Source: Neoconidiobolus thromboides FSU 785
Taxonomy: Eukaryota > Entomophthoromycota > Entomophthoromycetes > Entomophthorales > Neoconidiobolaceae
Direction of reading: 5' to 3'
DNA: 30,092 bases
Assembly: GCA_025603075.1 (NCBI GenBank)
Contig: MU626487.1
Span: forward strand, 1-30,092
Under the pieces are notes generated by a model that was not told the DNA's origin, ran no database searches, and saw only the letters and a program-made list of their open reading frames with translations. Below are positions 9,396 to 20,578 of this stretch, piece by piece. The translations under genes and the position numbers were made by a program. Every line of letters starts with the position of its first letter. Within the stretch, counting starts at the first letter, position 1.

Positions 9396-10318
9396 TTATT
9401 CTTCCTTTACCCCTTCTTTAGCAAGATAACCACGATTTTTTGGATTAGTATAATAAGCTAAAATAAATAATTAAAACTCCATATTAAAAAGCAAAATGTA
9501 ATTCCACTTACCAATATCTTTCTTTTTCATAGGTTTAGCTGATTTTGGGATTTTAGCAAATTTATCAGGTCTAAGGTGAGCACGCATAGCTAATGGGTTA
9601 TAATAAACAGTAGTTAAATTTCCGCCCTTTTCTTCGATAGTCTCAATAGCTCTTTGAGTAGCTTGAGATACCTCGATTTTAATTGGAGTGTTTAAATATT
9701 CACCTCCCTAAAAAAATAAAAATAAAAACCATCCTAATAATATTCTATTCTGAAAAATTAGTCTAATCTGAAAGCTTACATCTCCTAATAATTTAACTCC
9801 ATCTTTAAATTTATGTAAACATCCAGAATCAATTAAACTTTTCATTGTAATTAATTTACTAGGATCGATTCGTCCAGTATCAATCCAACGTTGAACTCGA
9901 TTTAATCTTAATGGTTTAATATCATATGCATGTCTAAAAAAAGGCCATTAATACTTTTCACCAAAAAACTCTTTGTCCTTTTTATCACTTACACATTCTT
10001 AAATCCTCTCTTTGGAATCAATTTCTTAATTGGAGTTTGTCCACCTTCAAACCCAAGTCTAGGTTTGGAATTACCAGATCGTGCTTTTTGACCTTTATGA
10101 CCACGACCACATGTTTTTCCATGTCCAGAACTACGTCCTCTACCTACTCTTTTTCTCTCTTTAATAGCTCCTGGATTATCTTGAATCGTATTCAATTTGA
10201 CTGGTATTCTTGGGGCATTCACTAATAATCCCATACTTCTCCTAAGGCTTAGATTGGGCTGAATTAAACATTGGCGAGTGATATTGCCAATGTTTAATTT
10301 TAATACATTTGGGAGCAT
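9396..10318 (-). CDS. Mitochondrial large-subunit ribosomal protein uL15m
   Basis: Component of the mitochondrial 54S large subunit. Four exons, 10318-9993, 9933-9780, 9707-9512 and 9457-9396, with consistent phases, encode 245 aa. The uL15 N-terminal signature is clear: [20 protein letters not shown] (residues 58-77), then [20 protein letters not shown]. The bacterial protein is about 145 aa. The extra N-terminus (about 45 residues, few acidic residues, RRSMGLL) fits a mitochondrial targeting peptide, and the C-terminal extension is typical of fungal mitochondrial L15 (MRPL10 in yeast). The start at 10318 is the first ATG in frame; upstream frame is open but has no ATG nearby. The gene is divergent from the ENTH gene across 328 bp. 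The name rests on the signature, and mitochondrial location on the extensions. Confidence 0.92.
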
Positions 10319-10646
10319 TATTAAAATTAAACGTGGATTTTGATTCAAATCCAATTGATGTTTTGTGTTTTAGTAAATTATTATGGGATCCCCCTTAAAA
10401 TTAAATGAGTCTTGTTAATTCATTGTTAATTTTCTTCAATGGTTCTTATACAAGTTGAGATTGAACTAATTAAAAACTAGTGGTTATAAAATTCATTTCG
10501 AAATGATTTGTTCGATTATAAATTTCGTTAAAATTTTAATAACAATTGAAATTTAAATCAAATTAAATTTTTAGTGCCACTTTTTTATATTCATCAATTT
10601 TTAAATTACTTTTTAGATAAAAATAATTACAAATCACATATAAACA
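10319..10646. promoter_or_regulatory. Divergent promoter region uL15m / ENTH
   Basis: The only sequence between two divergently transcribed start codons, so both promoters and 5' UTRs must lie here unless there are upstream noncoding exons. It is AT-rich, with a G/C island at GGGATCCCCC (about 10384-10393). No named factor site is recognised. Confidence 0.5.
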
Positions 10647-12645
10647 ATGGATTATTTTTATGAAGCAAAAACAATCTTACAAAAAGTGTAATTATGAAAA
10701 ACTTCTATTCATGAACTCAAAAACTAACTTTTGTTTTCTCTTTTAGTAAACATGCTGTATTAAACTTGACAGAAATGGAGTCGAAAGTGATGGAAGCTAC
10801 TAATGGAGAAAAATGGGGAGCATCTTCAACTTTAATGCAAGAAATAGCCAAAGGGACCTTTCATTTGTAAGTATCAACTAATTTACATTTTTAGTTAATA
10901 AAAAATACATTAACTTTACTTAAAAGTCAACAATTCAATGAAGTAATGAACATCATTACTAAACGTTTAACTGAAAGAGAGCCAGAAAGATGGAGACACG
11001 TTTATAAAGTAAAAATTGATATAATTTTTGATTATAACAAAAGTGTTTAATTATTTTAATACTATTATTAGGCTTTGACCTTATTAGAATATTTAATTAA
11101 AAATGGTAGTGAAAAAGTAGTGGACTATTCAAGATCTCATATTTCGATTATAAAAAGTTTACGTAGTTTTAATTATATCGATGAAAAAGGAAAAGATCAA
11201 GGGATCAATGGTACGCTTCTTTATTTATATACCATTTGTGGATTTTTTTATTAATTATTTTAATTTATTAGTAAAAAATCGTAGTAAAGAAATTGTGGAC
11301 TTGTTAAGTTCTACTGAAAAAATAAAAGAAGAAAGAAAAAAAGCCAAAGCAAACAAATCAAAATATGTCGGTATTGGCTCAGAACCAACCGGCTTTAGTT
11401 CTAATTCAATGAATGGGTTTGGTTCTGGTCCATCTTATTCTTCAAGTGGAATTGGTTCGAATTATGGTAATTCAAGGTTTGAAGGTAACTTTTATTTTTA
11501 TTTAATAATAACATGTAATGAATAATATTTATTTACATTAGAATCAGTTAGTAGTTCTAGATTTAATGATAATGACGATTATGGAGAATCTACTTTTAAT
11601 AATGATAATGATAATTCATTTAAAAATAAACAAGAATCGCCATTACCACCAACTCCTAACGTAGAGGATTTATTTTCTTTTGATGAACCAGAACCAAGTA
11701 TCAATAATAATAATAATAATAATAGTGGAATCAATAATAGTAATAATAATAACGATGATTGGAGTGATTTTAAAGGTTCTAATAATGATTTTGGTAAATT
11801 TAGTAGTTTATAATAATATTCATATTAACAATATACTAATTCTGATAACTCTCATTCTTTTTATAGATGATTTTGGTGATTTCCAATCGATTTCAGCTAC
11901 AAATAATAATCCTCAAACTTCCACTTTTTCAACTCAAAAAGACACTTCATTTCCGTTAGATTTTATGAGCAATGATAGTAATTTAACAACATCAACTATT
12001 CCTGTTAGTGCTACACAATCTAAAGTAAAGGATCCACTCGATGACTTATTAGGTGAAATAGATTCTGTTACTGCGAATAACAATAAAGTACAATCAAAGA
12101 TTGCTGGAAATACATTGAGTGTGAATAACAATAATAATAACAATAATAGCAACAAAAATATCCAAACCACACAAGCTACTCAAACCAATAAAAATGATAT
12201 TTGGAGCCAACATTCTAATTTATTTTCTTTGGATAATTTATCATTTGGAGGTAATAATTCTAATAACAATAATAGCAACAATCATCAAAAGAAACCAAGT
12301 ATGAATTCGATGTATAGTAATAACAATGGAAATATGAATAACAACAACAATACATTGAACTTCAACAATAATAACAATAATAATAATAGTATATTTAATA
12401 CCAATAATAGTAATTTTAATTTAATCAATAATACAACTGGGTTTAGTAATTCATTGCAAAACAATAACACTTCATTTAACAGCAATAGTAACTTTAATTC
12501 AAGTATGAATTTTAGTAATAACAGTTTTGGTAATAATAGTTTTGGTAATAGTAATATGCGCGGTGGTATGAATAATATGACTTCCTCATCAACTGCTAAA
12601 CCCTTATCTCAAGATGATTTAAAAGATTTAGATTCTTTAATTTAA
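10647..12645 (+). CDS. ENTH-domain clathrin adaptor, epsinR/Ent3-like
   Basis: Adaptor for clathrin-coated vesicles at the trans-Golgi/endosome. Seven exons (10647-10687, 10747-10866, 10927-11008, 11072-11210, 11272-11484, 11542-11793, 11867-12645) give 541 aa with consistent phases. Residues 1 to about 150 form the ENTH domain: ATNGEKWGASSTLMQEIAKG, RWRHVYKALTLLEYLIKNGS, DEKGKDQGINVKNRSKEIVD, ending in EERKKAKANKSKYVGIGSEP, which is closer to epsinR/CLINT1 and Ent3 than to endocytic epsins. DDWSDF (270-275) and DDFGDF (283-288) look like acidic-phenylalanine motifs that bind gamma-ear domains of AP-1/GGA. The C-terminal DLDSLI resembles a clathrin box. No UIM was recognised. The rest is low-complexity Asn/Ser with long Asn runs, probably disordered. 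The Ent3-type assignment over Ent5 or Ent1/2 is inferred from these motifs. Confidence 0.9.
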
Positions 12646-12927
12646 AATTAGGGTTAGATCAGAGACTTTTCCTAGGATGAACAATATTACAAATGAATAA
12701 AAAAATTATATTTTATATTATTTCATTATTATTATCTTTATGTGTAGTTTTAAAATAAATTTAGTTTATTTAAGTTCTTGATTATTTTGTTGACTTTAAT
12801 TGATTGGCCCAAATTCATTTTAATGCATCATTCCAAAAATACTCCAAATTCAACTCAAGCTTTTAAACCCTATTGTTCATATTTAAATAACAACATTTCA
12901 ACATCTTATTTTATTGAATCTGTCAAA
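12646..12927. other. ENTH 3' UTR and OST4 upstream region
   Basis: Short intergenic stretch. The frame of OST4 stays open upstream to beyond 12823, where an in-frame ATG lies (see OST4). No other feature. Confidence 0.4.
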
Positions 12928-13086
12928 ATGATTACCGACGAACAATTACAAAATTTAGTCAATTATTGTGGTATTTTAATCTTAGTTTTAATCTTAATTC
13001 ATCACTTTATTCATATTAATGGAGATAAAATTGGCAGTGGGAAGAATGTATCAATGGGAAAAGAAATTAAGATTAAAAAGAAATAA
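12928..13086 (+). CDS. OST4: Oligosaccharyltransferase subunit OST4
   Basis: Tiny membrane subunit of the ER oligosaccharyltransferase, which N-glycosylates nascent proteins; in yeast Ost4 holds Ost3/Ost6 to Stt3. The chosen start gives a 52-aa, single-exon protein beginning MITDEQLQNLVNYCGI, which matches the near-invariant MI(S/T)DxQL start of Ost4 proteins. One membrane helix spans about residues 10-30 (ILILVLILIHHFI), followed by a short basic tail, longer than the 36 aa in yeast. An in-frame ATG at 12823 with no intervening stop would add 35 residues; I prefer 12928 because the family conserves that N-terminus. Its size makes it easy to miss in automatic annotation. Confidence 0.87.
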   Translation: MITDEQLQNLVNYCGILILVLILIHHFIHINGDKIGSGKNVSMGKEIKIKKK

Positions 13087-13529
13087 TAGATAAGAAAAAT
13101 CAATAGGGATGATCGGTGTTAAATTCAATATTGGAGTATTATTAAATTTATAATAAAGTTATCTTTTTCTATCTATAATAATTAACCCATTTATTTGATT
13201 TAAATTTTGTTAGTTCATTCTTACTTTTAATTTATTGACTTTAGCATAAAAATTTAATTTTAGTTTGAATTATGGATCTTGATTTCTTTGTAAAATCTTG
13301 GAAACGCAAAATAGTTTACTAACCCTTTATATCCTAGTTGTATCTTATATACACTTATTAACATCCTCATTTACCAAATCACCCTGTACAGTTCATCCTA
13401 ACTTTACGCAAACTCCATTTTTCTTTATATTGTAAAGTTTCCTATTTTTGCAAAAATTTTCTACCATCTAAATTTCGAAAATCCTTGCTTTTTAAAATAT
13501 TACTCTTAAATTTTTAAATCCTAGAAATT
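13087..13529. other. Intergenic OST4 / UTP22
   Basis: 443 bp holding the OST4 3' UTR and UTP22 promoter and leader. AT-rich, with pyrimidine-rich runs near 13420-13510. No coding or RNA gene seen. Confidence 0.4.
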
Positions 13530-16500
13530 ATGAAATATCAAACTAAGAAAAGAGGACGTGAAGAAAAGGTACACTTATATACATATAATAAACAATTTTA
13601 GCTTTAATTATTATTTTAATTTAGAGTATTAAACTTCAAAAGAGAGAAGAAAGTGATAGTGACTTGGGGATTAGTGATGATGGCGAAGACTTGATGGAAA
13701 AGGCTATGAGTTATAAGGAGGAAGTGGAAGAGAGTGAAGAAGAGAGTGAAGAAGAGAGTGAAGAAGAGATAGAAAATACAGGAAATATAGAAAATGTAGA
13801 AGAAGTTGATAGTTCCGATTCCGAAGCGAAGTTCATCAAGTCTAAAAAAAATGGAGAGAAAAGCAAGTTTAATCTACCACAAGTTGGTGAAGTAGCTGAT
13901 ATTTTGAATATTGAAGAACAGTTCGGCTCCAATTTATTTAAGTTACAGGTAAATTCTTTAAAGATTGGATATTTGGGAAGTGAAGTTAATAGTTGTTTAT
14001 TTTTAGATTGAAGAGTTAATAAAAAGAAATCAAGTATCTTTTGGTAATTTAAAAGAGTTAGAATTAGAATTAAAGAGCATTAAGTCAATATTGGAAAATA
14101 GTCAAGAGTCATTAGAATTAAAAGTAAGTTATAATATACTTATTACTCAACTTAAAATAATGATAACTAAATGATACTTTATTCAGTTGACAGAAGCTTA
14201 TAAATTATTTGAAATGGATGGGATTAAAATTCCATTTCCAGAGCCAAAACCAGAATTAAACTCCAACTTTAAATATTCTTATATAAAACCAGATAAGATT
14301 AATATCATTGGTAGTTATCCATTAAATACTTTATGCAAGTTACCAGATAAAGAAATCAGCATCGATATGTTATTAGAAATGCCAGAAGTAAGTGATTTAA
14401 TATTAATTATAATATTAAAGGTATTGAGAGTTATTTTTTATAGGTCTTATTTGTTGAAAAAGATTATTTAAATTTACGTTATTTTTATAAACGTAGTTAT
14501 TATGTAGCTCATTTAGCTAAGTTGTTTCAAAGTCAAAAGAAATATGCTATTAATTATTATTTAATTGATAATGATTATCGTAAACCAGGATTATGTATTA
14601 AATATAAAACATACCAAATTAATTTGATACCTAGTATTAATAGTAAAGTATTTCGATTAATTAGATTTAGTCCAATCAAAAATAATTTAAGATTAAATTA
14701 TTTGAATCCAAATAATATTACAACAGAAGAACAAGATCAACCTGCTACACCATTATATAATACTTTGTTAATAAGAGATACCTTATATTTAAGCCATTTA
14801 ACTTATTTATATCAATTTATTAAAAAATGTCCCAATTTCCAGTCTGCAATTATATTAATTAAATTATGGCTGTATTCTCACGGGATTCAATTATACTGTA
14901 AATCAATTAACGGTTTTATTTGTTCTATTTTATTAGCTCATTTATTGGAAATTAATCAAGTAAAATCTAATTTTTCTTCTTGGCAGCTATTCAAAGCATT
15001 CTTAGAATTTTTAGGTATAATTAAATTTATTATTATTATTATTATTATTATAAACTATAAGGATTGTTATTAATATGACTTTATATTTTAGGCAATCATG
15101 ATTTTATAAAGAATCCAGTTATGATTGGTTCGTCAGAAGATCAAGTTAATGTAGGTTTAGTAATAATAATCTAATAATTAAATTTAATAAATATTTAAAT
15201 AGTTCTCAAAAGAAATATTTCAACAAAGTTTTGAAATTAGTATAATAGATCCAAGTGGATATGCTAATTTAGTACCTAATTTTAATTCTAATGAATTAAA
15301 ATATGTACAAAATGAAGCTAAAATGGGATTGCAAATGATTTTACAAAATAAGCAACAATTATTTGATTATTTATTTATTAATAATTTAAAACAAGCTTAT
15401 TTAAAATTTGATCATGTTTTTAGGTAACATAATTATTTTATAAAATATTATTTATAACAACTTAACAATAATATATTGATACTTATTTATTTTAGTTTTA
15501 AATTTAATGATAATTTATTAAAAGAGTGGTTAAATGATAAAGTATTATTAGACAATCAAAATCGGTATATTTTATTTATTAATAAGATTATATTATTTTT
15601 AAAAGAAGCATTAACCAATCGTATTCAAACTGTATTAATCAAAACCAATGATTATAGTTTATTAGATATTAAGAAAGAAATCAATTTAAATCAATTAAAT
15701 CAATCTTTATCGATTCAGTTTGGATTAATATTAGATTCAGAACATTCAAAACGATTAGTAGATCGAGGACCATCTCCATTAAATAAAAGTGAATGTAAAC
15801 GATTTCAATTTTTATGGGGAAAAAAAAGTGAATTAAGAAGGTTTCAAGATGGTAATATATTAGAAAGTGTTATTTGGAATTGTCAACATATTGAAGAAAG
15901 AAGATTGATTTTATCAAAAATAATTCACTATTTATTTAAACTACATTTTAATATAACTAAAATTAACTACTGGTCAGGTCAATTATTTAATTATATTCGA
16001 CTAAATGAATTCAATTTGAGAGGAGAAGATTATTTAAAATTAACTCAAAAAGGATATCAACCAATTATGGAAGCTTATGATCAATTAAGTACAATTTTAA
16101 AAGATACTGAAAATATACCATTATATTGCAATAAAATTATTAAAAATTCTTCACAATTAAGGTATACTTCTTTATTTATACCACAACCTATTTTAAATTT
16201 AGAAGAATTTAAACAATTGCCTTTTCAATTACAGTATAATGAACCAATTAAAATTATAATTGAACATCAAGAATCACCTCATTGGCCAAATGATTTACAA
16301 GCCTTACAAAATGTTAAATCGGCTATGTTAATGAAATATCAGCAAGAATTAGAAAAGAAAGGTATAACAAGTAGTATTGCAGTAGATCCTAAACAAACTC
16401 AATTTTATAATGGGTATCGTCCAACTTATTTAACTATTTATTTTCAACCTGGATTTTTATTTCAAGTATCTATTTATAGTCAAAAAGAAGAAGAATTATT

Positions 16501-17640
16501 ATTAGAAGATAAGAACTATAAAAAAGAATATGAAAAATTTATTATTGATTATAAATTTACACCCACAATATCTACATTTATTCATGCTTTATGTCAAACT
16601 TATCCTACATTATCTTATGTCATTCGTATTGTTAAAAGATGGTTAAATATTCATTTATTAAGTAATTATTTTTGTGATGAATTAATTGAATTATTATGTT
16701 CTATTATTTATACAAATTCAAGCCCATTTACTATTGCTAATTCTATTGGTGCTGGTTTTAGTCGATTTTTATATTTATTGATCAATCATAATTTTGAATT
16801 ACAGCCATTAACAATTGATTTTAATATTATTGGTGAAGATAATGAATTAAATAATAATAATAATAAATCAAATCAGCAATTAAATAATTATAGTAATAAT
16901 GAAGAAATACAAATGATTAATATAATTAATAACGAAGAGTTTAATGAATTAAATTTGTTATTAATTAATAAGAAAGTATTAAATAAAGTTAAAAAATTAG
17001 CTACAGCTAGTTTAAATTGTATTGATCAATTTATTCAAAATGGAGATATTAAAAATATTAATCGAATGTTTTTAACACCAATGAAACAATTTGACTTAAT
17101 ATTAACATTAAATGAAAAATGGATATCAAATAGTTTTATGAGAATTCAATGTGATTTAAAAGAAAAAGATAATGAAGACGAAAATAATCAACAATTATTA
17201 GAGAAGATGTTCAATCAAGAAAATTCACAATTTATCGGATTAGATTTTAATCCCTTATTTTATTTTATTGAAGAGTTAAAGGTAAATTTATTTTCTATGT
17301 TACATAAAATTAAAAAAGGGTTATATATTAATTTGTATTAATTTTAGTTAAACTACCCTTATTTATTAATTTATTATGATCAATATGGCGGTAATAAAAT
17401 CGGTATCAAATTACCAGTAGTTAAAAGTAATAACTTTAAATTAACTAGTACAATCCCAATGACACCTAAAGTAAGCTTTAATGCTTCAATTATAATAACT
17501 TTAATATTAACTTTAATTTATAGAATTATATAAAAGATAATTTTGAGTTTGAATTAAATATTGATATATTGACTAATGAAATTCAACGACTTGGTCAAGG
17601 ATTTTTAATGAAAATAGAAGTTAATCAAAGTCAAGATTAA
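13530..17640 (+). CDS. UTP22: SSU processome protein UTP22 (Nrap / NOL6)
   Basis: Nucleolar rRNA-processing factor; in yeast it is the scaffold of the UTP-C module with Rrp7 and casein kinase 2. Ten exons (13530-13568, 13625-13948, 14007-14123, 14187-14387, 14444-15014, 15092-15150, 15203-15423, 15496-17281, 17348-17470, 17524-17640) join in phase to 1185 aa, close to human NOL6 (about 1150) and yeast Utp22 (about 1240). The N-terminus is basic and then strongly acidic (Glu/Ser run, residues about 45-63), as is usual for nucleolar proteins. Nrap features follow: IIGSYPLNTLCK (first nucleotidyltransferase-like lobe), NFQSAIILIKLWLYSHGI, LDSEHSKRLVDRGPSP, FLWGKKSELRRFQDGNILES, a region closely conserved in the family, and SYVIRIVKRWLNIHLLS. 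The fold is a tandem of inactive nucleotidyltransferase and helical units. An Asn run lies at about 16850-16870. Confidence 0.93.
15028..15051 (+). repeat. (ATT)n microsatellite in UTP22 intron 5
   Basis: About eight ATT units within the intron 15015-15091. It lies between the donor GTATAA and the acceptor, and is probably neutral. Confidence 0.8.
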
Positions 17641-18300
17641 TCTGATTGAAAGATACAATATAGAGTAATTAAATTGATAGATATTGAAGAAAAGGAGAAG
17701 CTATTTTATAGATTTTTATTTTATTTTTAAAATAAAGTTTTATGTTTTATTATTTTAAGCAAAACTGTTTTAGTTTGAAATTGAAATATTAGAATTAATG
17801 CACGATTAGGTGTTAGTTAATATTTATGACAGTATTAAGTTGTTAATTATTAGATAGAAGGAATAGTTAAGTAGTTATCATAAAATAGAAGTGAGGATTT
17901 TAGCTTTGGTTTTAAACTAGTTAAGATGGAATAGAATAGTAATAAATTGTAATGTTTTTATGTTGAAGATGTAAATTTTTTAAAAATCAAAATGAAAATC
18001 AAAATGAAAAAAATATTTAAATTTATTCTAAATAAGAAACGAGAATTTTTTGGAAATAATAATCAAGAATCAAATATTTTAATAAAGTACCCAACCCTCA
18101 CCACCTTAAAAAAACTCATATACTAATTGAAAATTCAAGCTTACAAAACTTGTTCATCAGATAAATTTGAAGAATAAATTTTCAAAAAAATCAGATAAAA
18201 TTCTTTAAATTTCAGATTAAAAATATCTCGAAAATAATCTCAAAAAAAAGTTCATTCTTTTTTCATTCTAACTAATTCAATCAACAAAAAAAATAAAAAA
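17641..18300. other. Intergenic UTP22 / DOHH
   Basis: 660 bp with no open frame of note. It contains a short direct duplication, AAAATCAAAATGA twice at about 17995-18010, and before the DOHH start an A-rich leader (about 18280-18300). It holds the UTP22 3' UTR and DOHH promoter; no specific motif is recognised. Confidence 0.4.
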
Positions 18301-19456
18301 ATGACTTCTACCACTATTGATTACATTGATCTTGAACGTATATTATTAGGACAGCCATCCGAAAATGGTAAATCTGTTCCATTAGCTGAACGTTTCCGTG
18401 CTTTATTTAGTTTAAAAGCATTAAAAGATGATAAAGCAGTAACGATAATAGCTAAAGGTAAATGTTAATAACCTCATCTACTATCTATAAACATAAAAAG
18501 AGAATCTAGAGGTAAAAACTAAGAGAAAGGTACTAATTTTTATTTATTTTTAGCTTTTGCCGATGATTCCGCTTTATTGAAACATGAGTTAGCTTATTGT
18601 TTAGGACAAATGAAAAACAAATCTGCTTTACCACATTTAGAAAATGTACTAAGAGATTTAAAGGAAGATCCAATGGTTCGACATGAGGTAAGTTATAGAA
18701 TTCCTTACATTTCACTCAGTCTTAATTTTTCCAACTTCTTTTTTTAGGCTGCAGAAGCTATGGGTGCCATTGGAGACTCAAGTAGTATATCAATTTTAAA
18801 AGAATATCTTAAAGATGATAGTATTGATGTATCACAAACATGTGAAATTGCACTTGAAAAAATAGAATTAGAAAATAAACCGGATTTTGAATTAAAAAAG
18901 AATTCCATTTATGCTTCTATAGATCCAGCCCCACCAGCATTTGAAGATCAATCTATTGAAGAGTTAGAAAAGATATTATTAGATACAGAAGTTCCGTTAT
19001 TTAAAAGATATCGAGCCATGTTTTCACTAAGAAACTTAAATAGTGAAGCTTCGGTCTTAGTAAGTTTAGTTTTAATATTTTATTGTTTTCATTTCAATAA
19101 CTTTTTTATTAAATAATTTGTTTTCTAATTTTATATTTCAATAGTCTTTAGCTAAAGGATTAAAAGACCCAAGTGCTTTATTTCGTCATGAAATTGCTTT
19201 TATCTTTGGTCAAATGCAACATAAAGCTTCAGTACCTGCATTAATTGAATCTTTATCGGATTCTAACGAAGCAGCTATGGTAAGACATGAATCCGCAGAA
19301 GCTTTGGGATCCATTGCTACTCCTGAAGTTTTGAAAGTATTGGAACAATTTGCTAAAGATGATGAGCAAGTGGTTAGAGAATCTTGTATTGTTGCATTAG
19401 ATATGTATGATTATGAAAATTCGGAACAGTTACATTACGCTAAAATGGAGGTTTAG
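18301..19456 (+). CDS. LIA1: Deoxyhypusine hydroxylase
   Basis: Non-haem di-iron monooxygenase that hydroxylates deoxyhypusine on eIF5A, the final step of hypusine formation, in the cytosol. Four exons, 18301-18457, 18554-18687, 18748-19059 and 19145-19456, give 304 aa (human DOHH 302, yeast Lia1 325). The protein is all HEAT-like repeats in two halves joined by a linker. The four iron-binding His-Glu dyads are all present: H63-E64 (LKHELAY), H96-E97 (VRHEAAE), H216-E217 (FRHEIAF) and H249-E250 (VRHESAE), spaced in two equal pairs. The start ATG follows an A-rich leader and precedes [10 protein letters not shown], with no missing domain, so the enzyme should be active. LIA1 is the yeast name; DOHH in animals. 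Confidence 0.95.
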
Positions 19457-19769
19457 AAATGAAAAATAAGGAGGATAATAATGAGAAATAAATGTTTATT
19501 TTATAGATTAGTAAATGATTTTTTAAATATTTTTTAATGTTATTAGATATTTATTGCCTAATTTTTTTGATTGAGAAACATTTTTTAATAGTCAAAGAGC
19601 TTGGGAGGTTAGGCTTAATTTATTAAAATTAAGTATAAAAAACTAAAATTTAATCGAAAAAATTCTAAAAAATCAATAAAGTTCAAAATTCCATTAATTT
19701 TTAGTTCTTTTTTTTCATTATAGATAACCTAATACATTGATTATAAAAAAGAGAAAAGAAATAAAAGAA
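19457..19769. other. Intergenic DOHH / importin
   Basis: 313 bp with AT-rich UTR-like sequence. An upstream in-frame ATG at 19737 would add 11 residues to the importin; the inner ATG at 19770 is preferred. Confidence 0.4.
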
Positions 19770-20544
19770 ATGAACAATTTAAGCCCACGAGATCAACTGA
19801 TTCAAGTATTAGTTCAAGCAAGTAGTCAGCATTCTCAAGAATTGAATTTAGCGGTTGAAAAACTAAAAGAATGGCAAACAGTGACTATGTTTTATCCTAC
19901 GTTACAAGTAATCTTAATATTAATTATAAAAATAACAAAAATTGAATATAATATTTAGGATATTGCTTATGATCCTAATTTACCATTCAAAATTCGATTT
20001 CAAGCTTTAATTTATTTAAAAAATGGGATTGATAGATATTGGAGGAAAACAGCTTATAAGTAAGGATTTTAATTTTAACATTGTGATCACTGTTTTTTTA
20101 TTAATTTCATTAATTTTTATAAATTTTAGTGCTATGACTGAAGAAGACAAAATTAGTATAAAACAACGAGTTTTATCTCAGTTTCATGAAGCTGAAAAAA
20201 GAGTAAATTTTGAATTTGTTTTTTATTACATTAAGAGAGTTGAATTAATTTCTATTTTATTTAGTTAAGTTTACAAAATAGTGTGATTATATCTAAAATT
20301 GTAAGAGTAGATTATCCAGAAGAATGGTAATTTTATTTAATAGTTAATAATAATAAATAATATAAATGAATATCTTAGGTCGGATGTATTTCAACATATT
20401 ATTAATTCATTAGAACCAAAAAAAGAATCAAGTGAAATGGAAAATAAATTAATTCAATTACAAGTATTAAAAACATTACAATTATGTATTAAGACATTAA
20501 ACTCAAAAGTACTTTCTTCGGGTAAAAAAGCATTTAAACAGGTA

Positions 20545-20578
<34 letters not shown>

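Noticed and set aside
10037-10225. Plus-strand 62-codon frame
   Set aside because: Shadow of the uL15m first exon.
11934-12485. Two Leu-rich minus-strand frames opposite the ENTH gene
   Set aside because: They are reverse-strand translations of the Asn codon (AAT/AAC) tracts of the ENTH protein tail.
13711-13932. Ser-rich minus-strand frame
   Set aside because: Shadow of the Glu/Ser acidic tract in UTP22 exon 2.
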